DNA of 64,000 nucleotides from an uncultured Actinomycetes bacterium. Its GTDB lineage: Bacteria; Actinomycetota; Actinomycetes; Mycobacteriales; Nakamurellaceae. Every line of letters starts with the position of its first letter. The first letter of the stretch is position 1. Made by a program: the position numbers and the translations under genes. Below the pieces are notes generated by a model. The model made no database searches. It was not told the DNA's origin and worked only from the letters and a program-made list of their open reading frames with translations. This document shows positions 1-8,502 of this stretch, one piece after another. The stretch is from contig CALANS010000209.1 of NCBI GenBank assembly GCA_937926105.1, positions 1 to 64,000 of the forward strand, read 5' to 3'.

Positions 1-75
1 CAACCGCGGCCTGATGTTCCACACCCAACGAGTCAACTGAACTCGGGGCGGTCCCGATGGGTCAGCGGTGTGATG

Positions 76-441
76 TCATCCACGTGCGGGCGCTAACTGG
101 TATGGCTCGCGCAGCTGGAGCTCTAGTTGGTCGCGGAGGCGTTTCGTCTTCTCGGTGAACTGTGGGCGCGAGCCAGTCTCATCCAACCCGTCCACCGGTC
201 GGTAACGCGCATCGAAGAACGCCCGATGCTCGGACAACGCCACCACCAACTCGTCCGACAGCCCGAGCAGTTCGGGGATGTCCCTGACCCCTAGACCATC
301 AATCCAGAGAGGAAGTCGCGCGCCGTAATCGCAAGCGAATACCACCGCGCGCTGATTCACCTGGCCCGCACGCGACCCTGAGCCCAAGCCTCGGCTGGCA
401 TCATCGTCGCCGGCAACAGCCATGGGGCCATTATCCCCCAC
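76..441 (-). CDS. hypothetical protein, about 120 aa
   Basis: I do not recognise this protein. The reading frame has a natural composition: an acidic, mixed alpha-type body with short hydrophobic stretches (VVALSEHRAFFDARYRPVDG) and a charged C-terminal helix (TEKTKRLRDQLELQL). There is no signal peptide and no membrane segment. The start is uncertain: GTG at 441, or an ATG at 423 that begins MAVAGDDD. It lies in the accessory part of the window among other small unknown genes on the same strand, without an obvious operon partner. Confidence 0.5.
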   Translation of the reverse strand: MGDNGPMAVAGDDDASRGLGSGSRAGQVNQRAVVFACDYGARLPLWIDGLGVRDIPELLGLSDELVVALSEHRAFFDARYRPVDGLDETGSRPQFTEKTKRLRDQLELQLREPYQLAPARG

Positions 442-480
442 GCGAGCTAACCTGCGAGTCGTCTTGCAGAGACTGTCCGC

Positions 481-1086
481 TCAGACGAAGTACAGCAGTG
501 AGCACGTGAGAAGGGGGAACAGCGCCGCTGGGCCGTCATACTCTCCACTGACCGACGAGTGTGTTGCGCTGATGCTGACTGTGTTTCCGTCGATGACGCC
601 GTTGATGTGTGCCCCGCTCAGGTCGGTTTCGACCGTCACGAACAAGGTGATGGCGGCCCCGTCAAAATCACCGTCGACGTCCATGACCGTCGGCCCACAT
701 GCAGGAGCCTCAACGGGCGCAACGTGCGCCCGAACCTCGTGCTCGCCGACAGCGCCGGACAAGTCGGCGTGCCGCACGGCATAACGTGGCGTCAGGTGTA
801 TCTGGCTTCGCAAGTGAATCGGTTGGCCGTCATATTCACCGAGGAACACCCCCACCGGGTCGGGATTGTTGATGTTGGATTCGATGCTCCAGTAGCCTGC
901 GATCTGAGCATCGAGGCTCTCGCCGCGGACGCCGGCGCGACTGGTCGGGAGATTGAGCACGAGGTCGACGTGGTGCTCACCGACCGACCCGAGTAGCCGT
1001 TCATCGGTGCGGACAAGGTCGACGGCAGCCACCCAAAGAACTCTAGCCGCCCAGTACGCGAGACAAGCCGCCGGCGTCGGTTGCAC
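481..1086 (-). CDS. hypothetical protein, about 200 aa, beta-rich
   Basis: Unrecognised protein. The C-terminal two thirds look like a beta-rich globular domain, with repeated short strands separated by Gly/Asp turns (GEYDGQPIHL, DGDFDGAAITLFVTVE, GVIDGNTVSISATH). The opposite strand is also open across much of this region, but its product has a shadow-like composition rich in V/D/R, so I chose the minus strand. The first 40 or so residues are less convincing and the true start may be internal. No secretion signal is obvious, and the function cannot be guessed from context. Confidence 0.45.
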   Translation of the reverse strand: MQPTPAACLAYWAARVLWVAAVDLVRTDERLLGSVGEHHVDLVLNLPTSRAGVRGESLDAQIAGYWSIESNINNPDPVGVFLGEYDGQPIHLRSQIHLTPRYAVRHADLSGAVGEHEVRAHVAPVEAPACGPTVMDVDGDFDGAAITLFVTVETDLSGAHINGVIDGNTVSISATHSSVSGEYDGPAALFPLLTCSLLYFV

Positions 1087-1459
1087 GCGAGTCTCTTATC
1101 CGTCCGGTCACCGATCCGGGACGGCGGATGATCGGCGAGCGGGTCCGGTTCCTCGGCCACGAGCGTCGCCGGCGACCGTTCCTCTACCGGCGGCCGGATG
1201 GCCTTGCGCTCGGCTCGCTGAGCGTCTCCGCGCCGCACACCGTGTGGGGGCATGTCAACGAAACCGCGAGCAGCTGTCATCGATGGCGCGGAGATCTCCG
1301 CCGCCACCGTAGGCTCAGCTTCATGTCGGCGTCGGAAGCCTGCGGGCACCAGGGGAGGGCGCGTTACGCCTCTACGCCGGAGAAAGAGCTTGACCGTACC
1401 TTCTCGCTGGGCGCTGCCGAGCGAATCCTGTTTGCGGGAACCGCCCGTCGACGTTCACC
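1087..1459. other. intergenic, no convincing gene
   Basis: About 370 bases. Open frames exist on both strands, but their products are Arg/Pro/Ser-rich and resemble frame shadows of GC-rich DNA. I see no RNA gene, repeat or clear promoter. Confidence 0.4.
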
Positions 1460-1750
1460 GTGGCGCTGCCTCGGCCTGTGACGATTCGGCTGACGACCGA
1501 TCGCTTGCTGGCGATAGCGCATTATGGCTTCCAGCCCGATCGGGTATGGGAAATCCCGCGTGCTTCTATCGACGAGGTATCCGTCGGAAACGGAACCCTT
1601 GTTGTAACGTACCGTGACGAGCACGGCGGAGTCTCGGCTCTGTCCGTCGGTCAATGGGCCGGTGGGTACGTTGATTCTTCGCTGCGAGGACAGGCGATTT
1701 GCTCGCTAGACGATGTCGCGGACGCACTGGACGACTGGATGGCGCGCTGA
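1460..1750 (+). CDS. hypothetical protein, 96 aa
   Basis: Small unrecognised soluble protein starting at GTG. The sequence is well behaved (WEIPRASIDEVSVGNGTLVV, then a C-terminal acidic helix ending DALDDWMAR) and looks like a small alpha/beta domain. No Shine-Dalgarno sequence is obvious, so the start is the likeliest of several. It precedes the ClpC-N/UVR gene on the same strand by about 280 bases, and co-transcription is possible but not shown. Confidence 0.5.
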   Translation: MALPRPVTIRLTTDRLLAIAHYGFQPDRVWEIPRASIDEVSVGNGTLVVTYRDEHGGVSALSVGQWAGGYVDSSLRGQAICSLDDVADALDDWMAR

Positions 1751-2031
1751 GGGACAGCAAGTTCGATCTGTTTCCACCTCTCGCAACCACCCGCCTAGAT
1801 CAGTCTCCGTTTACCGATCCCGCTGCGGGCCTAGATCGGGCACGTGTGCACCACATCGTGAGTCGGTGTGTGAGGTGTTCGTTGGCGAGGCCACGGCACT
1901 CGGGGTTCGTGGTGCAGCCACTCTCCGCCGATATTCAAGCGGGCCGAGGGTACTGGCGGCAGGAAGTTGTTCGGCGCACACTGGAAAGCGGTGTGGTCGG
2001 CGGAGCCTATAGGGCAGTTGTGGAGCTGGCG

Positions 2032-2931
2032 GTGTTTGAGAAGCTGATGGACGCAAGGAGCGAGGTCGCTGGCTTCACCGATGACGCGTTGCGAGTGCTC
2101 ATCCGTGCCCAGCAGGAGTCGCGTCTGGTCAACGAGAACGTGGTCAGCCCCGAGAGCGTCCTGCTGGCGGTGATCCACAACCCCGACGGTGCCGCCGTGC
2201 GGGTCCTTCGGTCCCTGTGCGTCGATCCAGGGCGAGTCCGCTCTCAGATCGAGGAGATGATCATCCCAGGCCCGCAGGAGGTCACGCCCGGGCACATCGC
2301 GCTCACCGGCGGCGCCGAGGAGGTCCTGAAGGCGAGCCAGCGGGAGGCAGCGCGGCTGGGCCATGGTTGCGTGGGCGCCGAACACCTCCTGCTCGGGGTG
2401 ATCCGCGAGGGCCGCAACATGGCGGCGCAGATACTGGTGGCGATGGGCGCAGACCTGAATCGGGTCCGCGAGGAGGTGGCGCGGATGGCAGGCGAGGGCC
2501 GCGGGGCGTCCCTCGCTCGGTGGACCCCGCCCCGCTCGGCCGCGCGGTGGCTGTCGGAGCAGATCCTGCCCGCCATCAGCGACATTACGGCGCGGCTCTC
2601 GGCGCTGGAGGGACGCATGGGAGAGCCTGCGGAAACCGGGGATCTCGATCTGCAGATCGAGCGTGTCCGCCGGGAGATGGAGGCGGCCGCCCGCGTCCGG
2701 GAATACGAACGGGCCGCCGAGCTCCGGGACCAGGAAGGCATTCTCCTCGCTCGAAGGGCCGCACACTGGCAGGAATGGGAATCCATCCACCCGAAGCTGC
2801 CAGGACTGGACGAGGCGTGCCGACAACTGGACGACGAGGTCCACAAGCTCCGTGCGCTGCTACGCCAGCAAGGCATCGACCCGCAAGACGGAGCCAGCGA
2901 GCCGGATCCCGCGCGGCACCCGTTCAGGTAG
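2032..2931 (+). CDS. ClpC N-domain repeat and UVR-motif protein, 299 aa, without AAA+ modules
   Basis: The start is GTG with GGAG six bases upstream, and the protein opens with FEKL, as ClpC proteins do. Two Clp N-terminal repeats follow (about residues 1-65 and 75-140), recognisable by AQQESRLVNENVVSPESVLLAVI and GHGCVGAEHLLLGVIREG. A linker leads to a UVR motif near residues 205-240 (REYERAAELRDQE) and a C-terminal coiled-coil segment. No Walker motif is present, so it cannot be a ClpC ATPase. In the family such domains bind substrates or adaptors (compare ClpN-like proteins and McsA). A role as a ClpC adaptor or decoy is inference. Confidence 0.75.
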   Translation: MFEKLMDARSEVAGFTDDALRVLIRAQQESRLVNENVVSPESVLLAVIHNPDGAAVRVLRSLCVDPGRVRSQIEEMIIPGPQEVTPGHIALTGGAEEVLKASQREAARLGHGCVGAEHLLLGVIREGRNMAAQILVAMGADLNRVREEVARMAGEGRGASLARWTPPRSAARWLSEQILPAISDITARLSALEGRMGEPAETGDLDLQIERVRREMEAAARVREYERAAELRDQEGILLARRAAHWQEWESIHPKLPGLDEACRQLDDEVHKLRALLRQQGIDPQDGASEPDPARHPFR

Positions 2932-3403
2932 CCATTCGGGCGCGATGGCCCGCCCACACAGCGCCGTCCACGAACTAAGCGGCAATCGGGACGACACGGT
3001 CGGCCAACGACGGTCCGTACCCAAATGATCTTGGCACCCGGCAGAAGGCATCGTCTCGAAATGTGCGAAGCGCCCCCATAAAGCCGAACGCTGAGCGGCG
3101 CCGACAGCAGACGAATCGGGCACAGGCTCAAGATCACGAAATCGCCGCAGCGGGATCCGCTTCCGGCGACGCAGGCGATCTTGCCAGCTGTCCGGTCTGC
3201 CCAACGAGCTCGTCGCCGCGACGGGTTCGGCTTGCGGACGTGGCCGAACTGGGTTTCCCGCCGCCCGCGAGGCTCACCGCTGCGCAGTAGCTCGCGTGGC
3301 CGCCGTGCAGCCACACCAAGACCCTCAACCGAAGCCGACACCAGCCTGCCCTTGAACGGCGCGCCTGACATATACAAAACCGTCACGCGCCCATACTGGT
3401 GGG
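2932..3403. other. intergenic, nothing recognised
   Basis: About 470 bases between the ClpN/UVR gene and a small membrane-protein gene. Frames of 60-120 codons occur on both strands, but none has coherent composition, a ribosome-binding site or a recognisable motif. It may hold decayed coding sequence. Confidence 0.4.
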
Positions 3404-3868
3404 GTGCCAGCGGTCACTCTCGCCCTTGCGCTGGTCGGCGCGGCGACTGGTATCGCAGCGCTCATGATCGAAGTGTGGAGTCTCGTCATTGCCGGCCCCC
3501 GGGTCAAAATTGTCGTCGCCAACGCCCTCGTAACAGCTGACGGCAACTGGTGGCTCTCCATCGACGTCAGCAACATCGGCAGGCTACCCGTCACCTTGCT
3601 CGACGTTGGCGTTGCGTTCCAGATCCGAGGCGAATGGAAACGCGCACCTATCGCCACAATGCCGCCGCAGCTCATCAGCAACCGAGACATCCCGCGCCGA
3701 CTTGTCGATGGCGACCAAGCCACTTGGCTGGTCCATCCCGGGGCCCTCGCCGCTGATCTGCACACGAAGTACGGTGCGAGGGACGTGTACGGCTACGCGC
3801 GCCTGGCGACCGGGAAGACAGCCCGTAGCCGGAACAGGATCGACCTGGTAAACCTGGCAAACCTGTGA
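3404..3868 (+). CDS. hypothetical membrane-anchored protein, 154 aa
   Basis: Unrecognised. The N-terminus is one hydrophobic helix (about residues 3-30, VTLALALVGAATGIAALMIE) without a lipobox or cleavage site, so it is probably a membrane anchor. A beta-rich domain of about 120 residues follows (WWLSIDVSNIGRLPVTLLDV), resembling the small beta-sandwich domains of phage-type or host accessory proteins whose function is unknown. The start is GTG, and the gene stands alone on the plus strand. Confidence 0.55.
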   Translation: MPAVTLALALVGAATGIAALMIEVWSLVIAGPRVKIVVANALVTADGNWWLSIDVSNIGRLPVTLLDVGVAFQIRGEWKRAPIATMPPQLISNRDIPRRLVDGDQATWLVHPGALAADLHTKYGARDVYGYARLATGKTARSRNRIDLVNLANL

Positions 3869-4060
3869 CACCAAGCACCTGGAGGATTGCGAGCCTCTCG
3901 CATCAACAAGCTCCCTCGGTCAACCGCGGAACACCATGGCGGTCCGACAAAGTGCTGAAGGCGCTCGGGACTTTTGGCGAACCTCATGGCTCGTGGGAGA
4001 CGTGGTACGGAAAACAATCAAGCGCAATGAACTCCGACCGAACGGATGACCTAGGTCGAA

Positions 4061-4786
4061 TTAGCCTGGCGAAGGGTAGCGCAACAGGGCTGACAGTCTG
4101 CGGGCCGTGTCGCCGATCGAGCCCTGAATCCAGGAGCAGTGGATCGCGTGGAACCAGGCCATAATTGCGTTCTCGATGGCTGTAGCCGTGGCCCTCTCCC
4201 ACGCAGTAAGGTCAGAGTTCAGAGTCCGCGTCACGACCTCTGGATCGGCTGCCGCAACGGTATGCTGAATTTTTTCCCACAATCTGCCAGGACTGTCATC
4301 TGGCGCAATTGAGTCGGCCAGAAGGTCCAGGCGGTGGTAACGGCCATCTCGTGCGTACGCGTCCATCGCCCCGATTACTGTCGGGAGGATCGGGTCGTTT
4401 TCCGCATTGGCGAGCGCCTCCCGAACTAGTGGCTCGTGCGTCGAGTGGGGCGCGCGGCTCGCCAGGATCGTCTGGACCTCCGTCCACAACTTCACGATGT
4501 TGTGGCCGAACGTCTTCTGCATGACCTTCTTGGTTGGCCACGCTTGTTGAGACTCGACCGCGTGGAGCCCAATAGTGAGCTTCAGCAAGCGCTCCATCGC
4601 CATAGAAAGACAGGCAAACAGAGGATCGAGGGACCCGTTCTCCGGCGCGTGATCTCGGATGAGCCGGATAGATTCGGCCAAGAGGCCGGTAGCTGCATCG
4701 ATCTCCTGCTGGAGAACGATCTGACGGAGGGTAGCAGCGTGCCGCGGGTCGAGGCTCGAAAGTGTCAGTCCGCTTTGCTCAGGCAT
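4061..4786 (-). CDS. possible HEPN-like protein, 241 aa
   Basis: The chosen start is ATG preceded by GAGG at about 8 bases. The protein is predicted to be all alpha-helical. Residues about 55-110 (AMERLLKLTIGLHAVESQQ, then GHNIVKLW) resemble the helix pair of HEPN-type or AbiV-like proteins, where an E..KL..LH segment precedes a GH motif, but the canonical R-x4-x6-H motif is not clearly present. The assignment is therefore tentative. It lies directly downstream, on the same strand, of the FRG-domain gene with a gap of about 270 bases, which suggests a functional pair. HEPN proteins are often RNases in toxin or phage-defence systems, and that role is inference here. Confidence 0.5.
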   Translation of the reverse strand: MPEQSGLTLSSLDPRHAATLRQIVLQQEIDAATGLLAESIRLIRDHAPENGSLDPLFACLSMAMERLLKLTIGLHAVESQQAWPTKKVMQKTFGHNIVKLWTEVQTILASRAPHSTHEPLVREALANAENDPILPTVIGAMDAYARDGRYHRLDLLADSIAPDDSPGRLWEKIQHTVAAADPEVVTRTLNSDLTAWERATATAIENAIMAWFHAIHCSWIQGSIGDTARRLSALLRYPSPG

Positions 4787-5058
4787 AGAGCGATCCTCGC
4801 ATGCCCACGTTCCAAATCGAATGGACGGACCAAGAAGGCCCCTCAAGTCAGTCCGATCCGCTCCGCAAGCAGAGCCATCAACGGCGGGCTGATGAGCCTC
4901 CGGGATGTGGCGGCCGTCGTCCCACAGCGAGCTCTGCGCGGCACACGCTCGACAGCATGATCGACGTCCACAAATGGATCCGCGGCTGCGGGACAGGACC
5001 GATCTTCCGCCCGACGTCGACGACACGTTGTACCCGGGTTCGGTCCCTGGACCCCGGG

Positions 5059-6495
5059 TCACGCAAGCTCCGCTAGCGGAAGAGTTCCGAGGTAGCGGGC
5101 GAGTTCGGTTATGTCCGGGTACACGTACGAGCGCGTGTAGCCGAACCGGGACTCGAGGAATTCCCTGACCTGTGCTTTGACCACAGAATCGATTCGGAAT
5201 GTGAAGGTCGGCGCCAGATTCGGCGCGTTGTATCGGGGCTTTCGCGTTGGTTTCGCAGTCCTCGCATAGATGGACGAGGCGGCGAGCAGGTCGGCGCGTG
5301 TCCAGTAGTTGCCTGGACTGATCCTGAAGTAGGAGGCGGTTTTCGCCGAGGTGATAGGGACGCCGTCGATGATGAATGCAGCGTTCTGCGCCGCGATCCT
5401 TGGGTCATATGCCGGTGGGACCCACAACCGTCGGCGAGCGCCAGTTCCCCAGTCGACGCCCTGTCGTGCTGCGGGAGTCGACCAGGACTGCCAAGGCGGC
5501 ATCCGGTCACCCCACTCGGCGTCGAGTTGCACTCGCGAGTCGAGGGGGCGCGGTTTGTCGGGCTTACTCACGGGCTGGGTCGCGAACGCGATCAGGCGAG
5601 CATCGCGATCGTCAGTTTCATCGTTTTGCTCGACCGCGAACCACGCGGCTATATAGGGATTCTTGGTGACGTCGAGGAGTCGTGTGGGACCGCCGGCGTG
5701 TTGAATGCGCGCAAAGGTTTCCAGTGCCGACATGCCGTCAAACCGCCAGTCGGCGCGAGCGATCCTGAGGATCTCCTGCTCTGCGCGCACCATTTGATCC
5801 TCATCCGGATACGGCTGAGCCTTCTTGGGCTTGCGCGCGGGAGGAATCACCCCGTTCACGACGCAGAGGTGTCGGAACAGGCTGCTGTGGATCGCCCAGT
5901 CTGCGTCCCGCGTTCCGCGCCAGACCAGCGGGAGGTCGGGAGTCTTTGCGACGAGCCCGGTGATACGTGCATTGAGTTCATCCATCGACTCGATGACTTC
6001 TTCGTCGGCTGCGAAGTACGCGCTCGGTGACGTCATCGACATGGAGTATGCGGTTCGAGGTGGATCGGGATTGCGAAAATCAGACGCACGGGTGAGCGAG
6101 AGTGTCCTTGCGCCAAGAGACTCGTTCAAAATCGCCTGGAAGCGGCTCACATCGATGTTGGCAGACATCGCAGCTTGCAGGCTGTCAAGAATGCCGGGGG
6201 AGATGGAGAAGCGCGGGATGAGGGCCTCCTGCAGCTGCGCGATCGACTCCTGCAGGCCGCGCCAGGAGACCGACGAGCGGAGCTGTTCGTCTAGTTGCGC
6301 GGCCCAAGCGGAGCCAAGCAGAGGGCGGCCAGCGAAAGTCCTGTCGAGGTCGCGGCCCACGAGATTCGCGTACTTCTCGGCGGTCGAGTTGTCATGCTCC
6401 GTTGGCGATGCGTCTCCGCTGGCGTCCTCGCCCGCCTGGTCGCCCTTCAGTTCGTCATCTTCGTTGCTCATCAACACGAAGTGTACGAGCTCCAT
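5059..6495 (-). CDS. FRG domain-containing protein, 478 aa
   Basis: The FRG domain (Pfam FRG) occupies about residues 175-290. It is recognised by the opening PLVWRGTRDADW, by SLFRHL, and by the conserved block FARIQHAGGPTRLLDVTKNP with AAWFAVE after it. The N-terminal 170 residues are acidic, then helical, and of unknown role; the C-terminal 170 residues hold no known motif. The biochemical activity of FRG domains is, to my knowledge, not settled. They recur in accessory and defence-like loci. The start could be GTG 6501, ATG 6495 or ATG 6471, and none has a strong ribosome-binding site. It is probably linked with the HEPN-like gene downstream. Confidence 0.75.
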   Translation of the reverse strand: MELVHFVLMSNEDDELKGDQAGEDASGDASPTEHDNSTAEKYANLVGRDLDRTFAGRPLLGSAWAAQLDEQLRSSVSWRGLQESIAQLQEALIPRFSISPGILDSLQAAMSANIDVSRFQAILNESLGARTLSLTRASDFRNPDPPRTAYSMSMTSPSAYFAADEEVIESMDELNARITGLVAKTPDLPLVWRGTRDADWAIHSSLFRHLCVVNGVIPPARKPKKAQPYPDEDQMVRAEQEILRIARADWRFDGMSALETFARIQHAGGPTRLLDVTKNPYIAAWFAVEQNDETDDRDARLIAFATQPVSKPDKPRPLDSRVQLDAEWGDRMPPWQSWSTPAARQGVDWGTGARRRLWVPPAYDPRIAAQNAAFIIDGVPITSAKTASYFRISPGNYWTRADLLAASSIYARTAKPTRKPRYNAPNLAPTFTFRIDSVVKAQVREFLESRFGYTRSYVYPDITELARYLGTLPLAELA

Positions 6496-6626
6496 GCCCA
6501 CTCATCCGACCGCTCTGGTTGAGGCCGCTACGCTGCTGGCCGATCGATGTTAGGCGTTCGGGACGCGCTGAACTGGTTGTTCCTGCTGGGGTCGTCGCGC
6601 TTCTTACCTTGTCGAGGACGTGCGCG

Positions 6627-7011
6627 ATGACAATCTCGCTGAGCGCGATGAGCGCGAGCGACGGTTACAGGGTGCCTGGTAAGACAGTTGCCCCGCAGCA
6701 GCGGCGGCGGGGACTCCCGACGTTGCGCACCAAGTACTACACCGCAGCCGGAATGCCACCCGGCAGGTGGTTCCACAACGCTGTTGTGACACTCGGCGAC
6801 GGTCAGATCGCCATCGGAAGCCAGGTCTCCGAGGCAGAGTTCGGAATCCCTCGTCGGCAACGGCCGAGGCCCGCTCACCAGCGGTCTGCTCGGGCGCGCC
6901 CATCCCGTCTACGCGCTGCCTGCCGATCGCTGACCGGTCAACGATCCGCTTGCGGACGCCGTCACCGCGGCCTTGAACGGTCCCATATGCGGGAAGTGCA
7001 TGATCGATTGA
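6627..7011 (+). pseudogene. MobF/TrwC-type conjugative relaxase, N-terminal remnant with frameshift
   Basis: The first frame gives MTISLSAMSASDGYR, then KYYTAAGMPPGRW and LGDGQIAIGSQVSEAEF. This is the N-terminal signature of actinobacterial TrwC/MobF relaxases (MSASDGYRYLL...YYTAAGTPPGRW...GLGDG). Near base 6840 the homology moves to another frame, which reads LVGNGRGPLTSGLLGRAH followed by PVYA, matching the usual GxGxDPLTGxxLGRAYP segment. It then meets a stop at 6931 and decays. The second tyrosine of the N-terminal YRY motif is also lost. The gene is clearly broken and truncated from a protein of more than 1000 residues, evidence of a former conjugative element. Confidence 0.75.
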
Positions 7012-7147
7012 CCGCTCGTTGCGACAGTCTCCCGAGCAGCGCCGCTCACCGTTCGACTTCCGGTTACGCGGTAGTGGGCTCGTGTTCTTTAGGCTCTCGG
7101 ACAGGCCGGAGTATTTGGTCCACTGGACAGGTGGGGATGGTGATCGA

Positions 7148-7285
7148 TCAAGGGAAGGGCGGCCCGAGAATCTGCGCGGGCTCGGTGTAGACGGTCGCGG
7201 CGAAGTCCTGTGCGTCGAGACGGTGGTGCAGCTCGCTGACGTACTGCCAGAACACCTGACCTACCATGTTGTCTGCGTCGTGCAT
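7148..7285 (-). CDS. possible small protein or gene fragment, 45 aa
   Basis: The frame starts at an ATG (MHDADNMVGQVFWQYVSELH) preceded by GAGAG, has strongly GC-biased third positions and ends TEPAQILGPPFP. This looks like real actinobacterial coding sequence, yet I recognise no family. It may be a short plasmid gene or the truncated end of a gene lost with the neighbouring relaxase. Confidence 0.3.
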   Translation of the reverse strand: MHDADNMVGQVFWQYVSELHHRLDAQDFAATVYTEPAQILGPPFP

Positions 7286-7749
7286 ATGACGCTCTCTGCG
7301 AGCCACTGTTCCGCTGCCCGCTGAGCCGCGTTCCGGTGAGCACTGAGCCACCGCGACGGTAGGCAGTGAGCCGTGGCGCCGCTGCACATTCGTGAGCGTC
7401 GCAGACCGGGGACCGCAGCCGGGGATGCGGGGCTCCGCCTCCGGCAGCGGCCAACGATGGCGGCGTTCTCGCCGGCGTCAAGGTCAAGGCCAAGCCCTGC
7501 GGGTGGCCTACGGCCAGCCTTGACACCGGCTGCGGGCACCACCCAGAGCCGGCGATCACGGGGGCGCGGCCCGGGACCGCCGGATGAGGGTCGGCGGCGC
7601 CACGGCTCACCCAACCGCGTCGCGGCGGCCCACCGACCAACGGAACGAGGGCTCAATCAGCTCCGGCACGGTGGCTCTCCTCGGCCGTAATATGCACGTC
7701 GGCGGCGGCCGCGCTTCGGCGTGCGTTAAGTACGCATTGTGATCATGGG
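7286..7749. other. non-coding stretch between relaxase remnant and ABC permease
   Basis: About 460 bases holding the nested inverted repeat at 7483-7524 and Pro/Arg-rich frames on both strands that look like shadows. From memory, similar non-coding DNA lies near relaxase genes of actinobacterial plasmids and islands. No other gene is supported. Confidence 0.35.
7483..7524. repeat. nested inverted repeat
   Basis: The outer arms GTCAAGGC (7483-7490) and GCCTTGAC (7517-7524) are perfect complements. Between them lies a second perfect hairpin, TGGCC-tac-GGCCA (7504-7516). The place, near a broken MobF relaxase, is compatible with part of an origin of transfer or a terminator, but no nick motif was recognised. 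Confidence 0.4.
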
Positions 7750-8502
7750 TTAGCGGTTGAGTTGAAGCCGTGCCCAGGCAGCAGAGGTGAAGGCAACGAA
7801 GACGATGCCGAGCAAGACGGCCAGGGCGAGTTGGGCCGCACTAACGGCTGCGCCTTCACTCATCGCCCACAGCGCGGGGGCAGCGAGCGGCATCCAACCT
7901 CCGGCTCCAGCGAGCGCGCCTACCTGCGCGATGATGACAAGGGCGATCGTGCCGCCGACCGCTGCGAGCAGGGAGCGTGTCACAGTAGCGATCCACGCGG
8001 CGGGAACGGCGATCGCTGCGGTGAGCACGGCGAGCACGCCCTGTCTGCCGAGTCCGGCCCAGGCATCAGCGGTCGGAGCACCGTAACCGAGAATGAGTCC
8101 GAGAGCGAGAATACCGAGCGCAAGTATGAGGCTGACTGCGCAGGCCCAGACGCCGTAGACGGCGAGTTTGGCCAGCGCGATCCGGGCGCGGCTGATGGGT
8201 AAGGCGAACAGGCCGGTGATCGTGCCGTCGGTGAACTCGCGACCGAATATCCAGGAGAGCACGACGCCGAAGCCGAGCAGTCCTCCGGCGGCGGTGATCT
8301 GCGCTGTCGCGGCAAGCAGACCGCGCCAATTGAGCGTCCCCGCGGTGCCGACCTTCGCGATCAGCTCGGGGTTGCCACCGGCCAGGGCTGCGGTGATGCC
8401 GCCCAGCAAGGCGAGCGTACCCGCGACCAACGCGATGGTGCCGATCGTGCCCACCGGCGAACGCGCCAGCTTCAGAGCTTCCACACGGATCGCCGCGTTC
8501 AT
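7750..8502 (-). CDS. ABC-2 type transporter permease, 250 aa
   Basis: Integral membrane subunit of an ABC-2 exporter. About six hydrophobic helices are visible: one near residues 18-42, one or two around 65-95, and four between about 115 and 245. The conserved cytoplasmic stretch REFTDGTITGLFALPISR (about residues 88-106) is typical of the ABC2_membrane family. The ATG overlaps the stop of the upstream ATPase gene by four bases (ATGA at 8499-8502), so the two are translationally coupled. The substrate is unknown; association with a TetR regulator suggests export of a toxic compound, such as a lantibiotic-like peptide or drug. Confidence 0.85.
   Translation of the reverse strand: MNAAIRVEALKLARSPVGTIGTIALVAGTLALLGGITAALAGGNPELIAKVGTAGTLNWRGLLAATAQITAAGGLLGFGVVLSWIFGREFTDGTITGLFALPISRARIALAKLAVYGVWACAVSLILALGILALGLILGYGAPTADAWAGLGRQGVLAVLTAAIAVPAAWIATVTRSLLAAVGGTIALVIIAQVGALAGAGGWMPLAAPALWAMSEGAAVSAAQLALAVLLGIVFVAFTSAAWARLQLNR

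Noticed and set aside
7373..7690. Frames of 105-183 codons on both strands in the 7.1-7.7 kb region
   Set aside because: They are low-complexity Pro/Arg/Ala-rich with no family or ribosome-binding site. The region is better explained as non-coding DNA of the mobile element.
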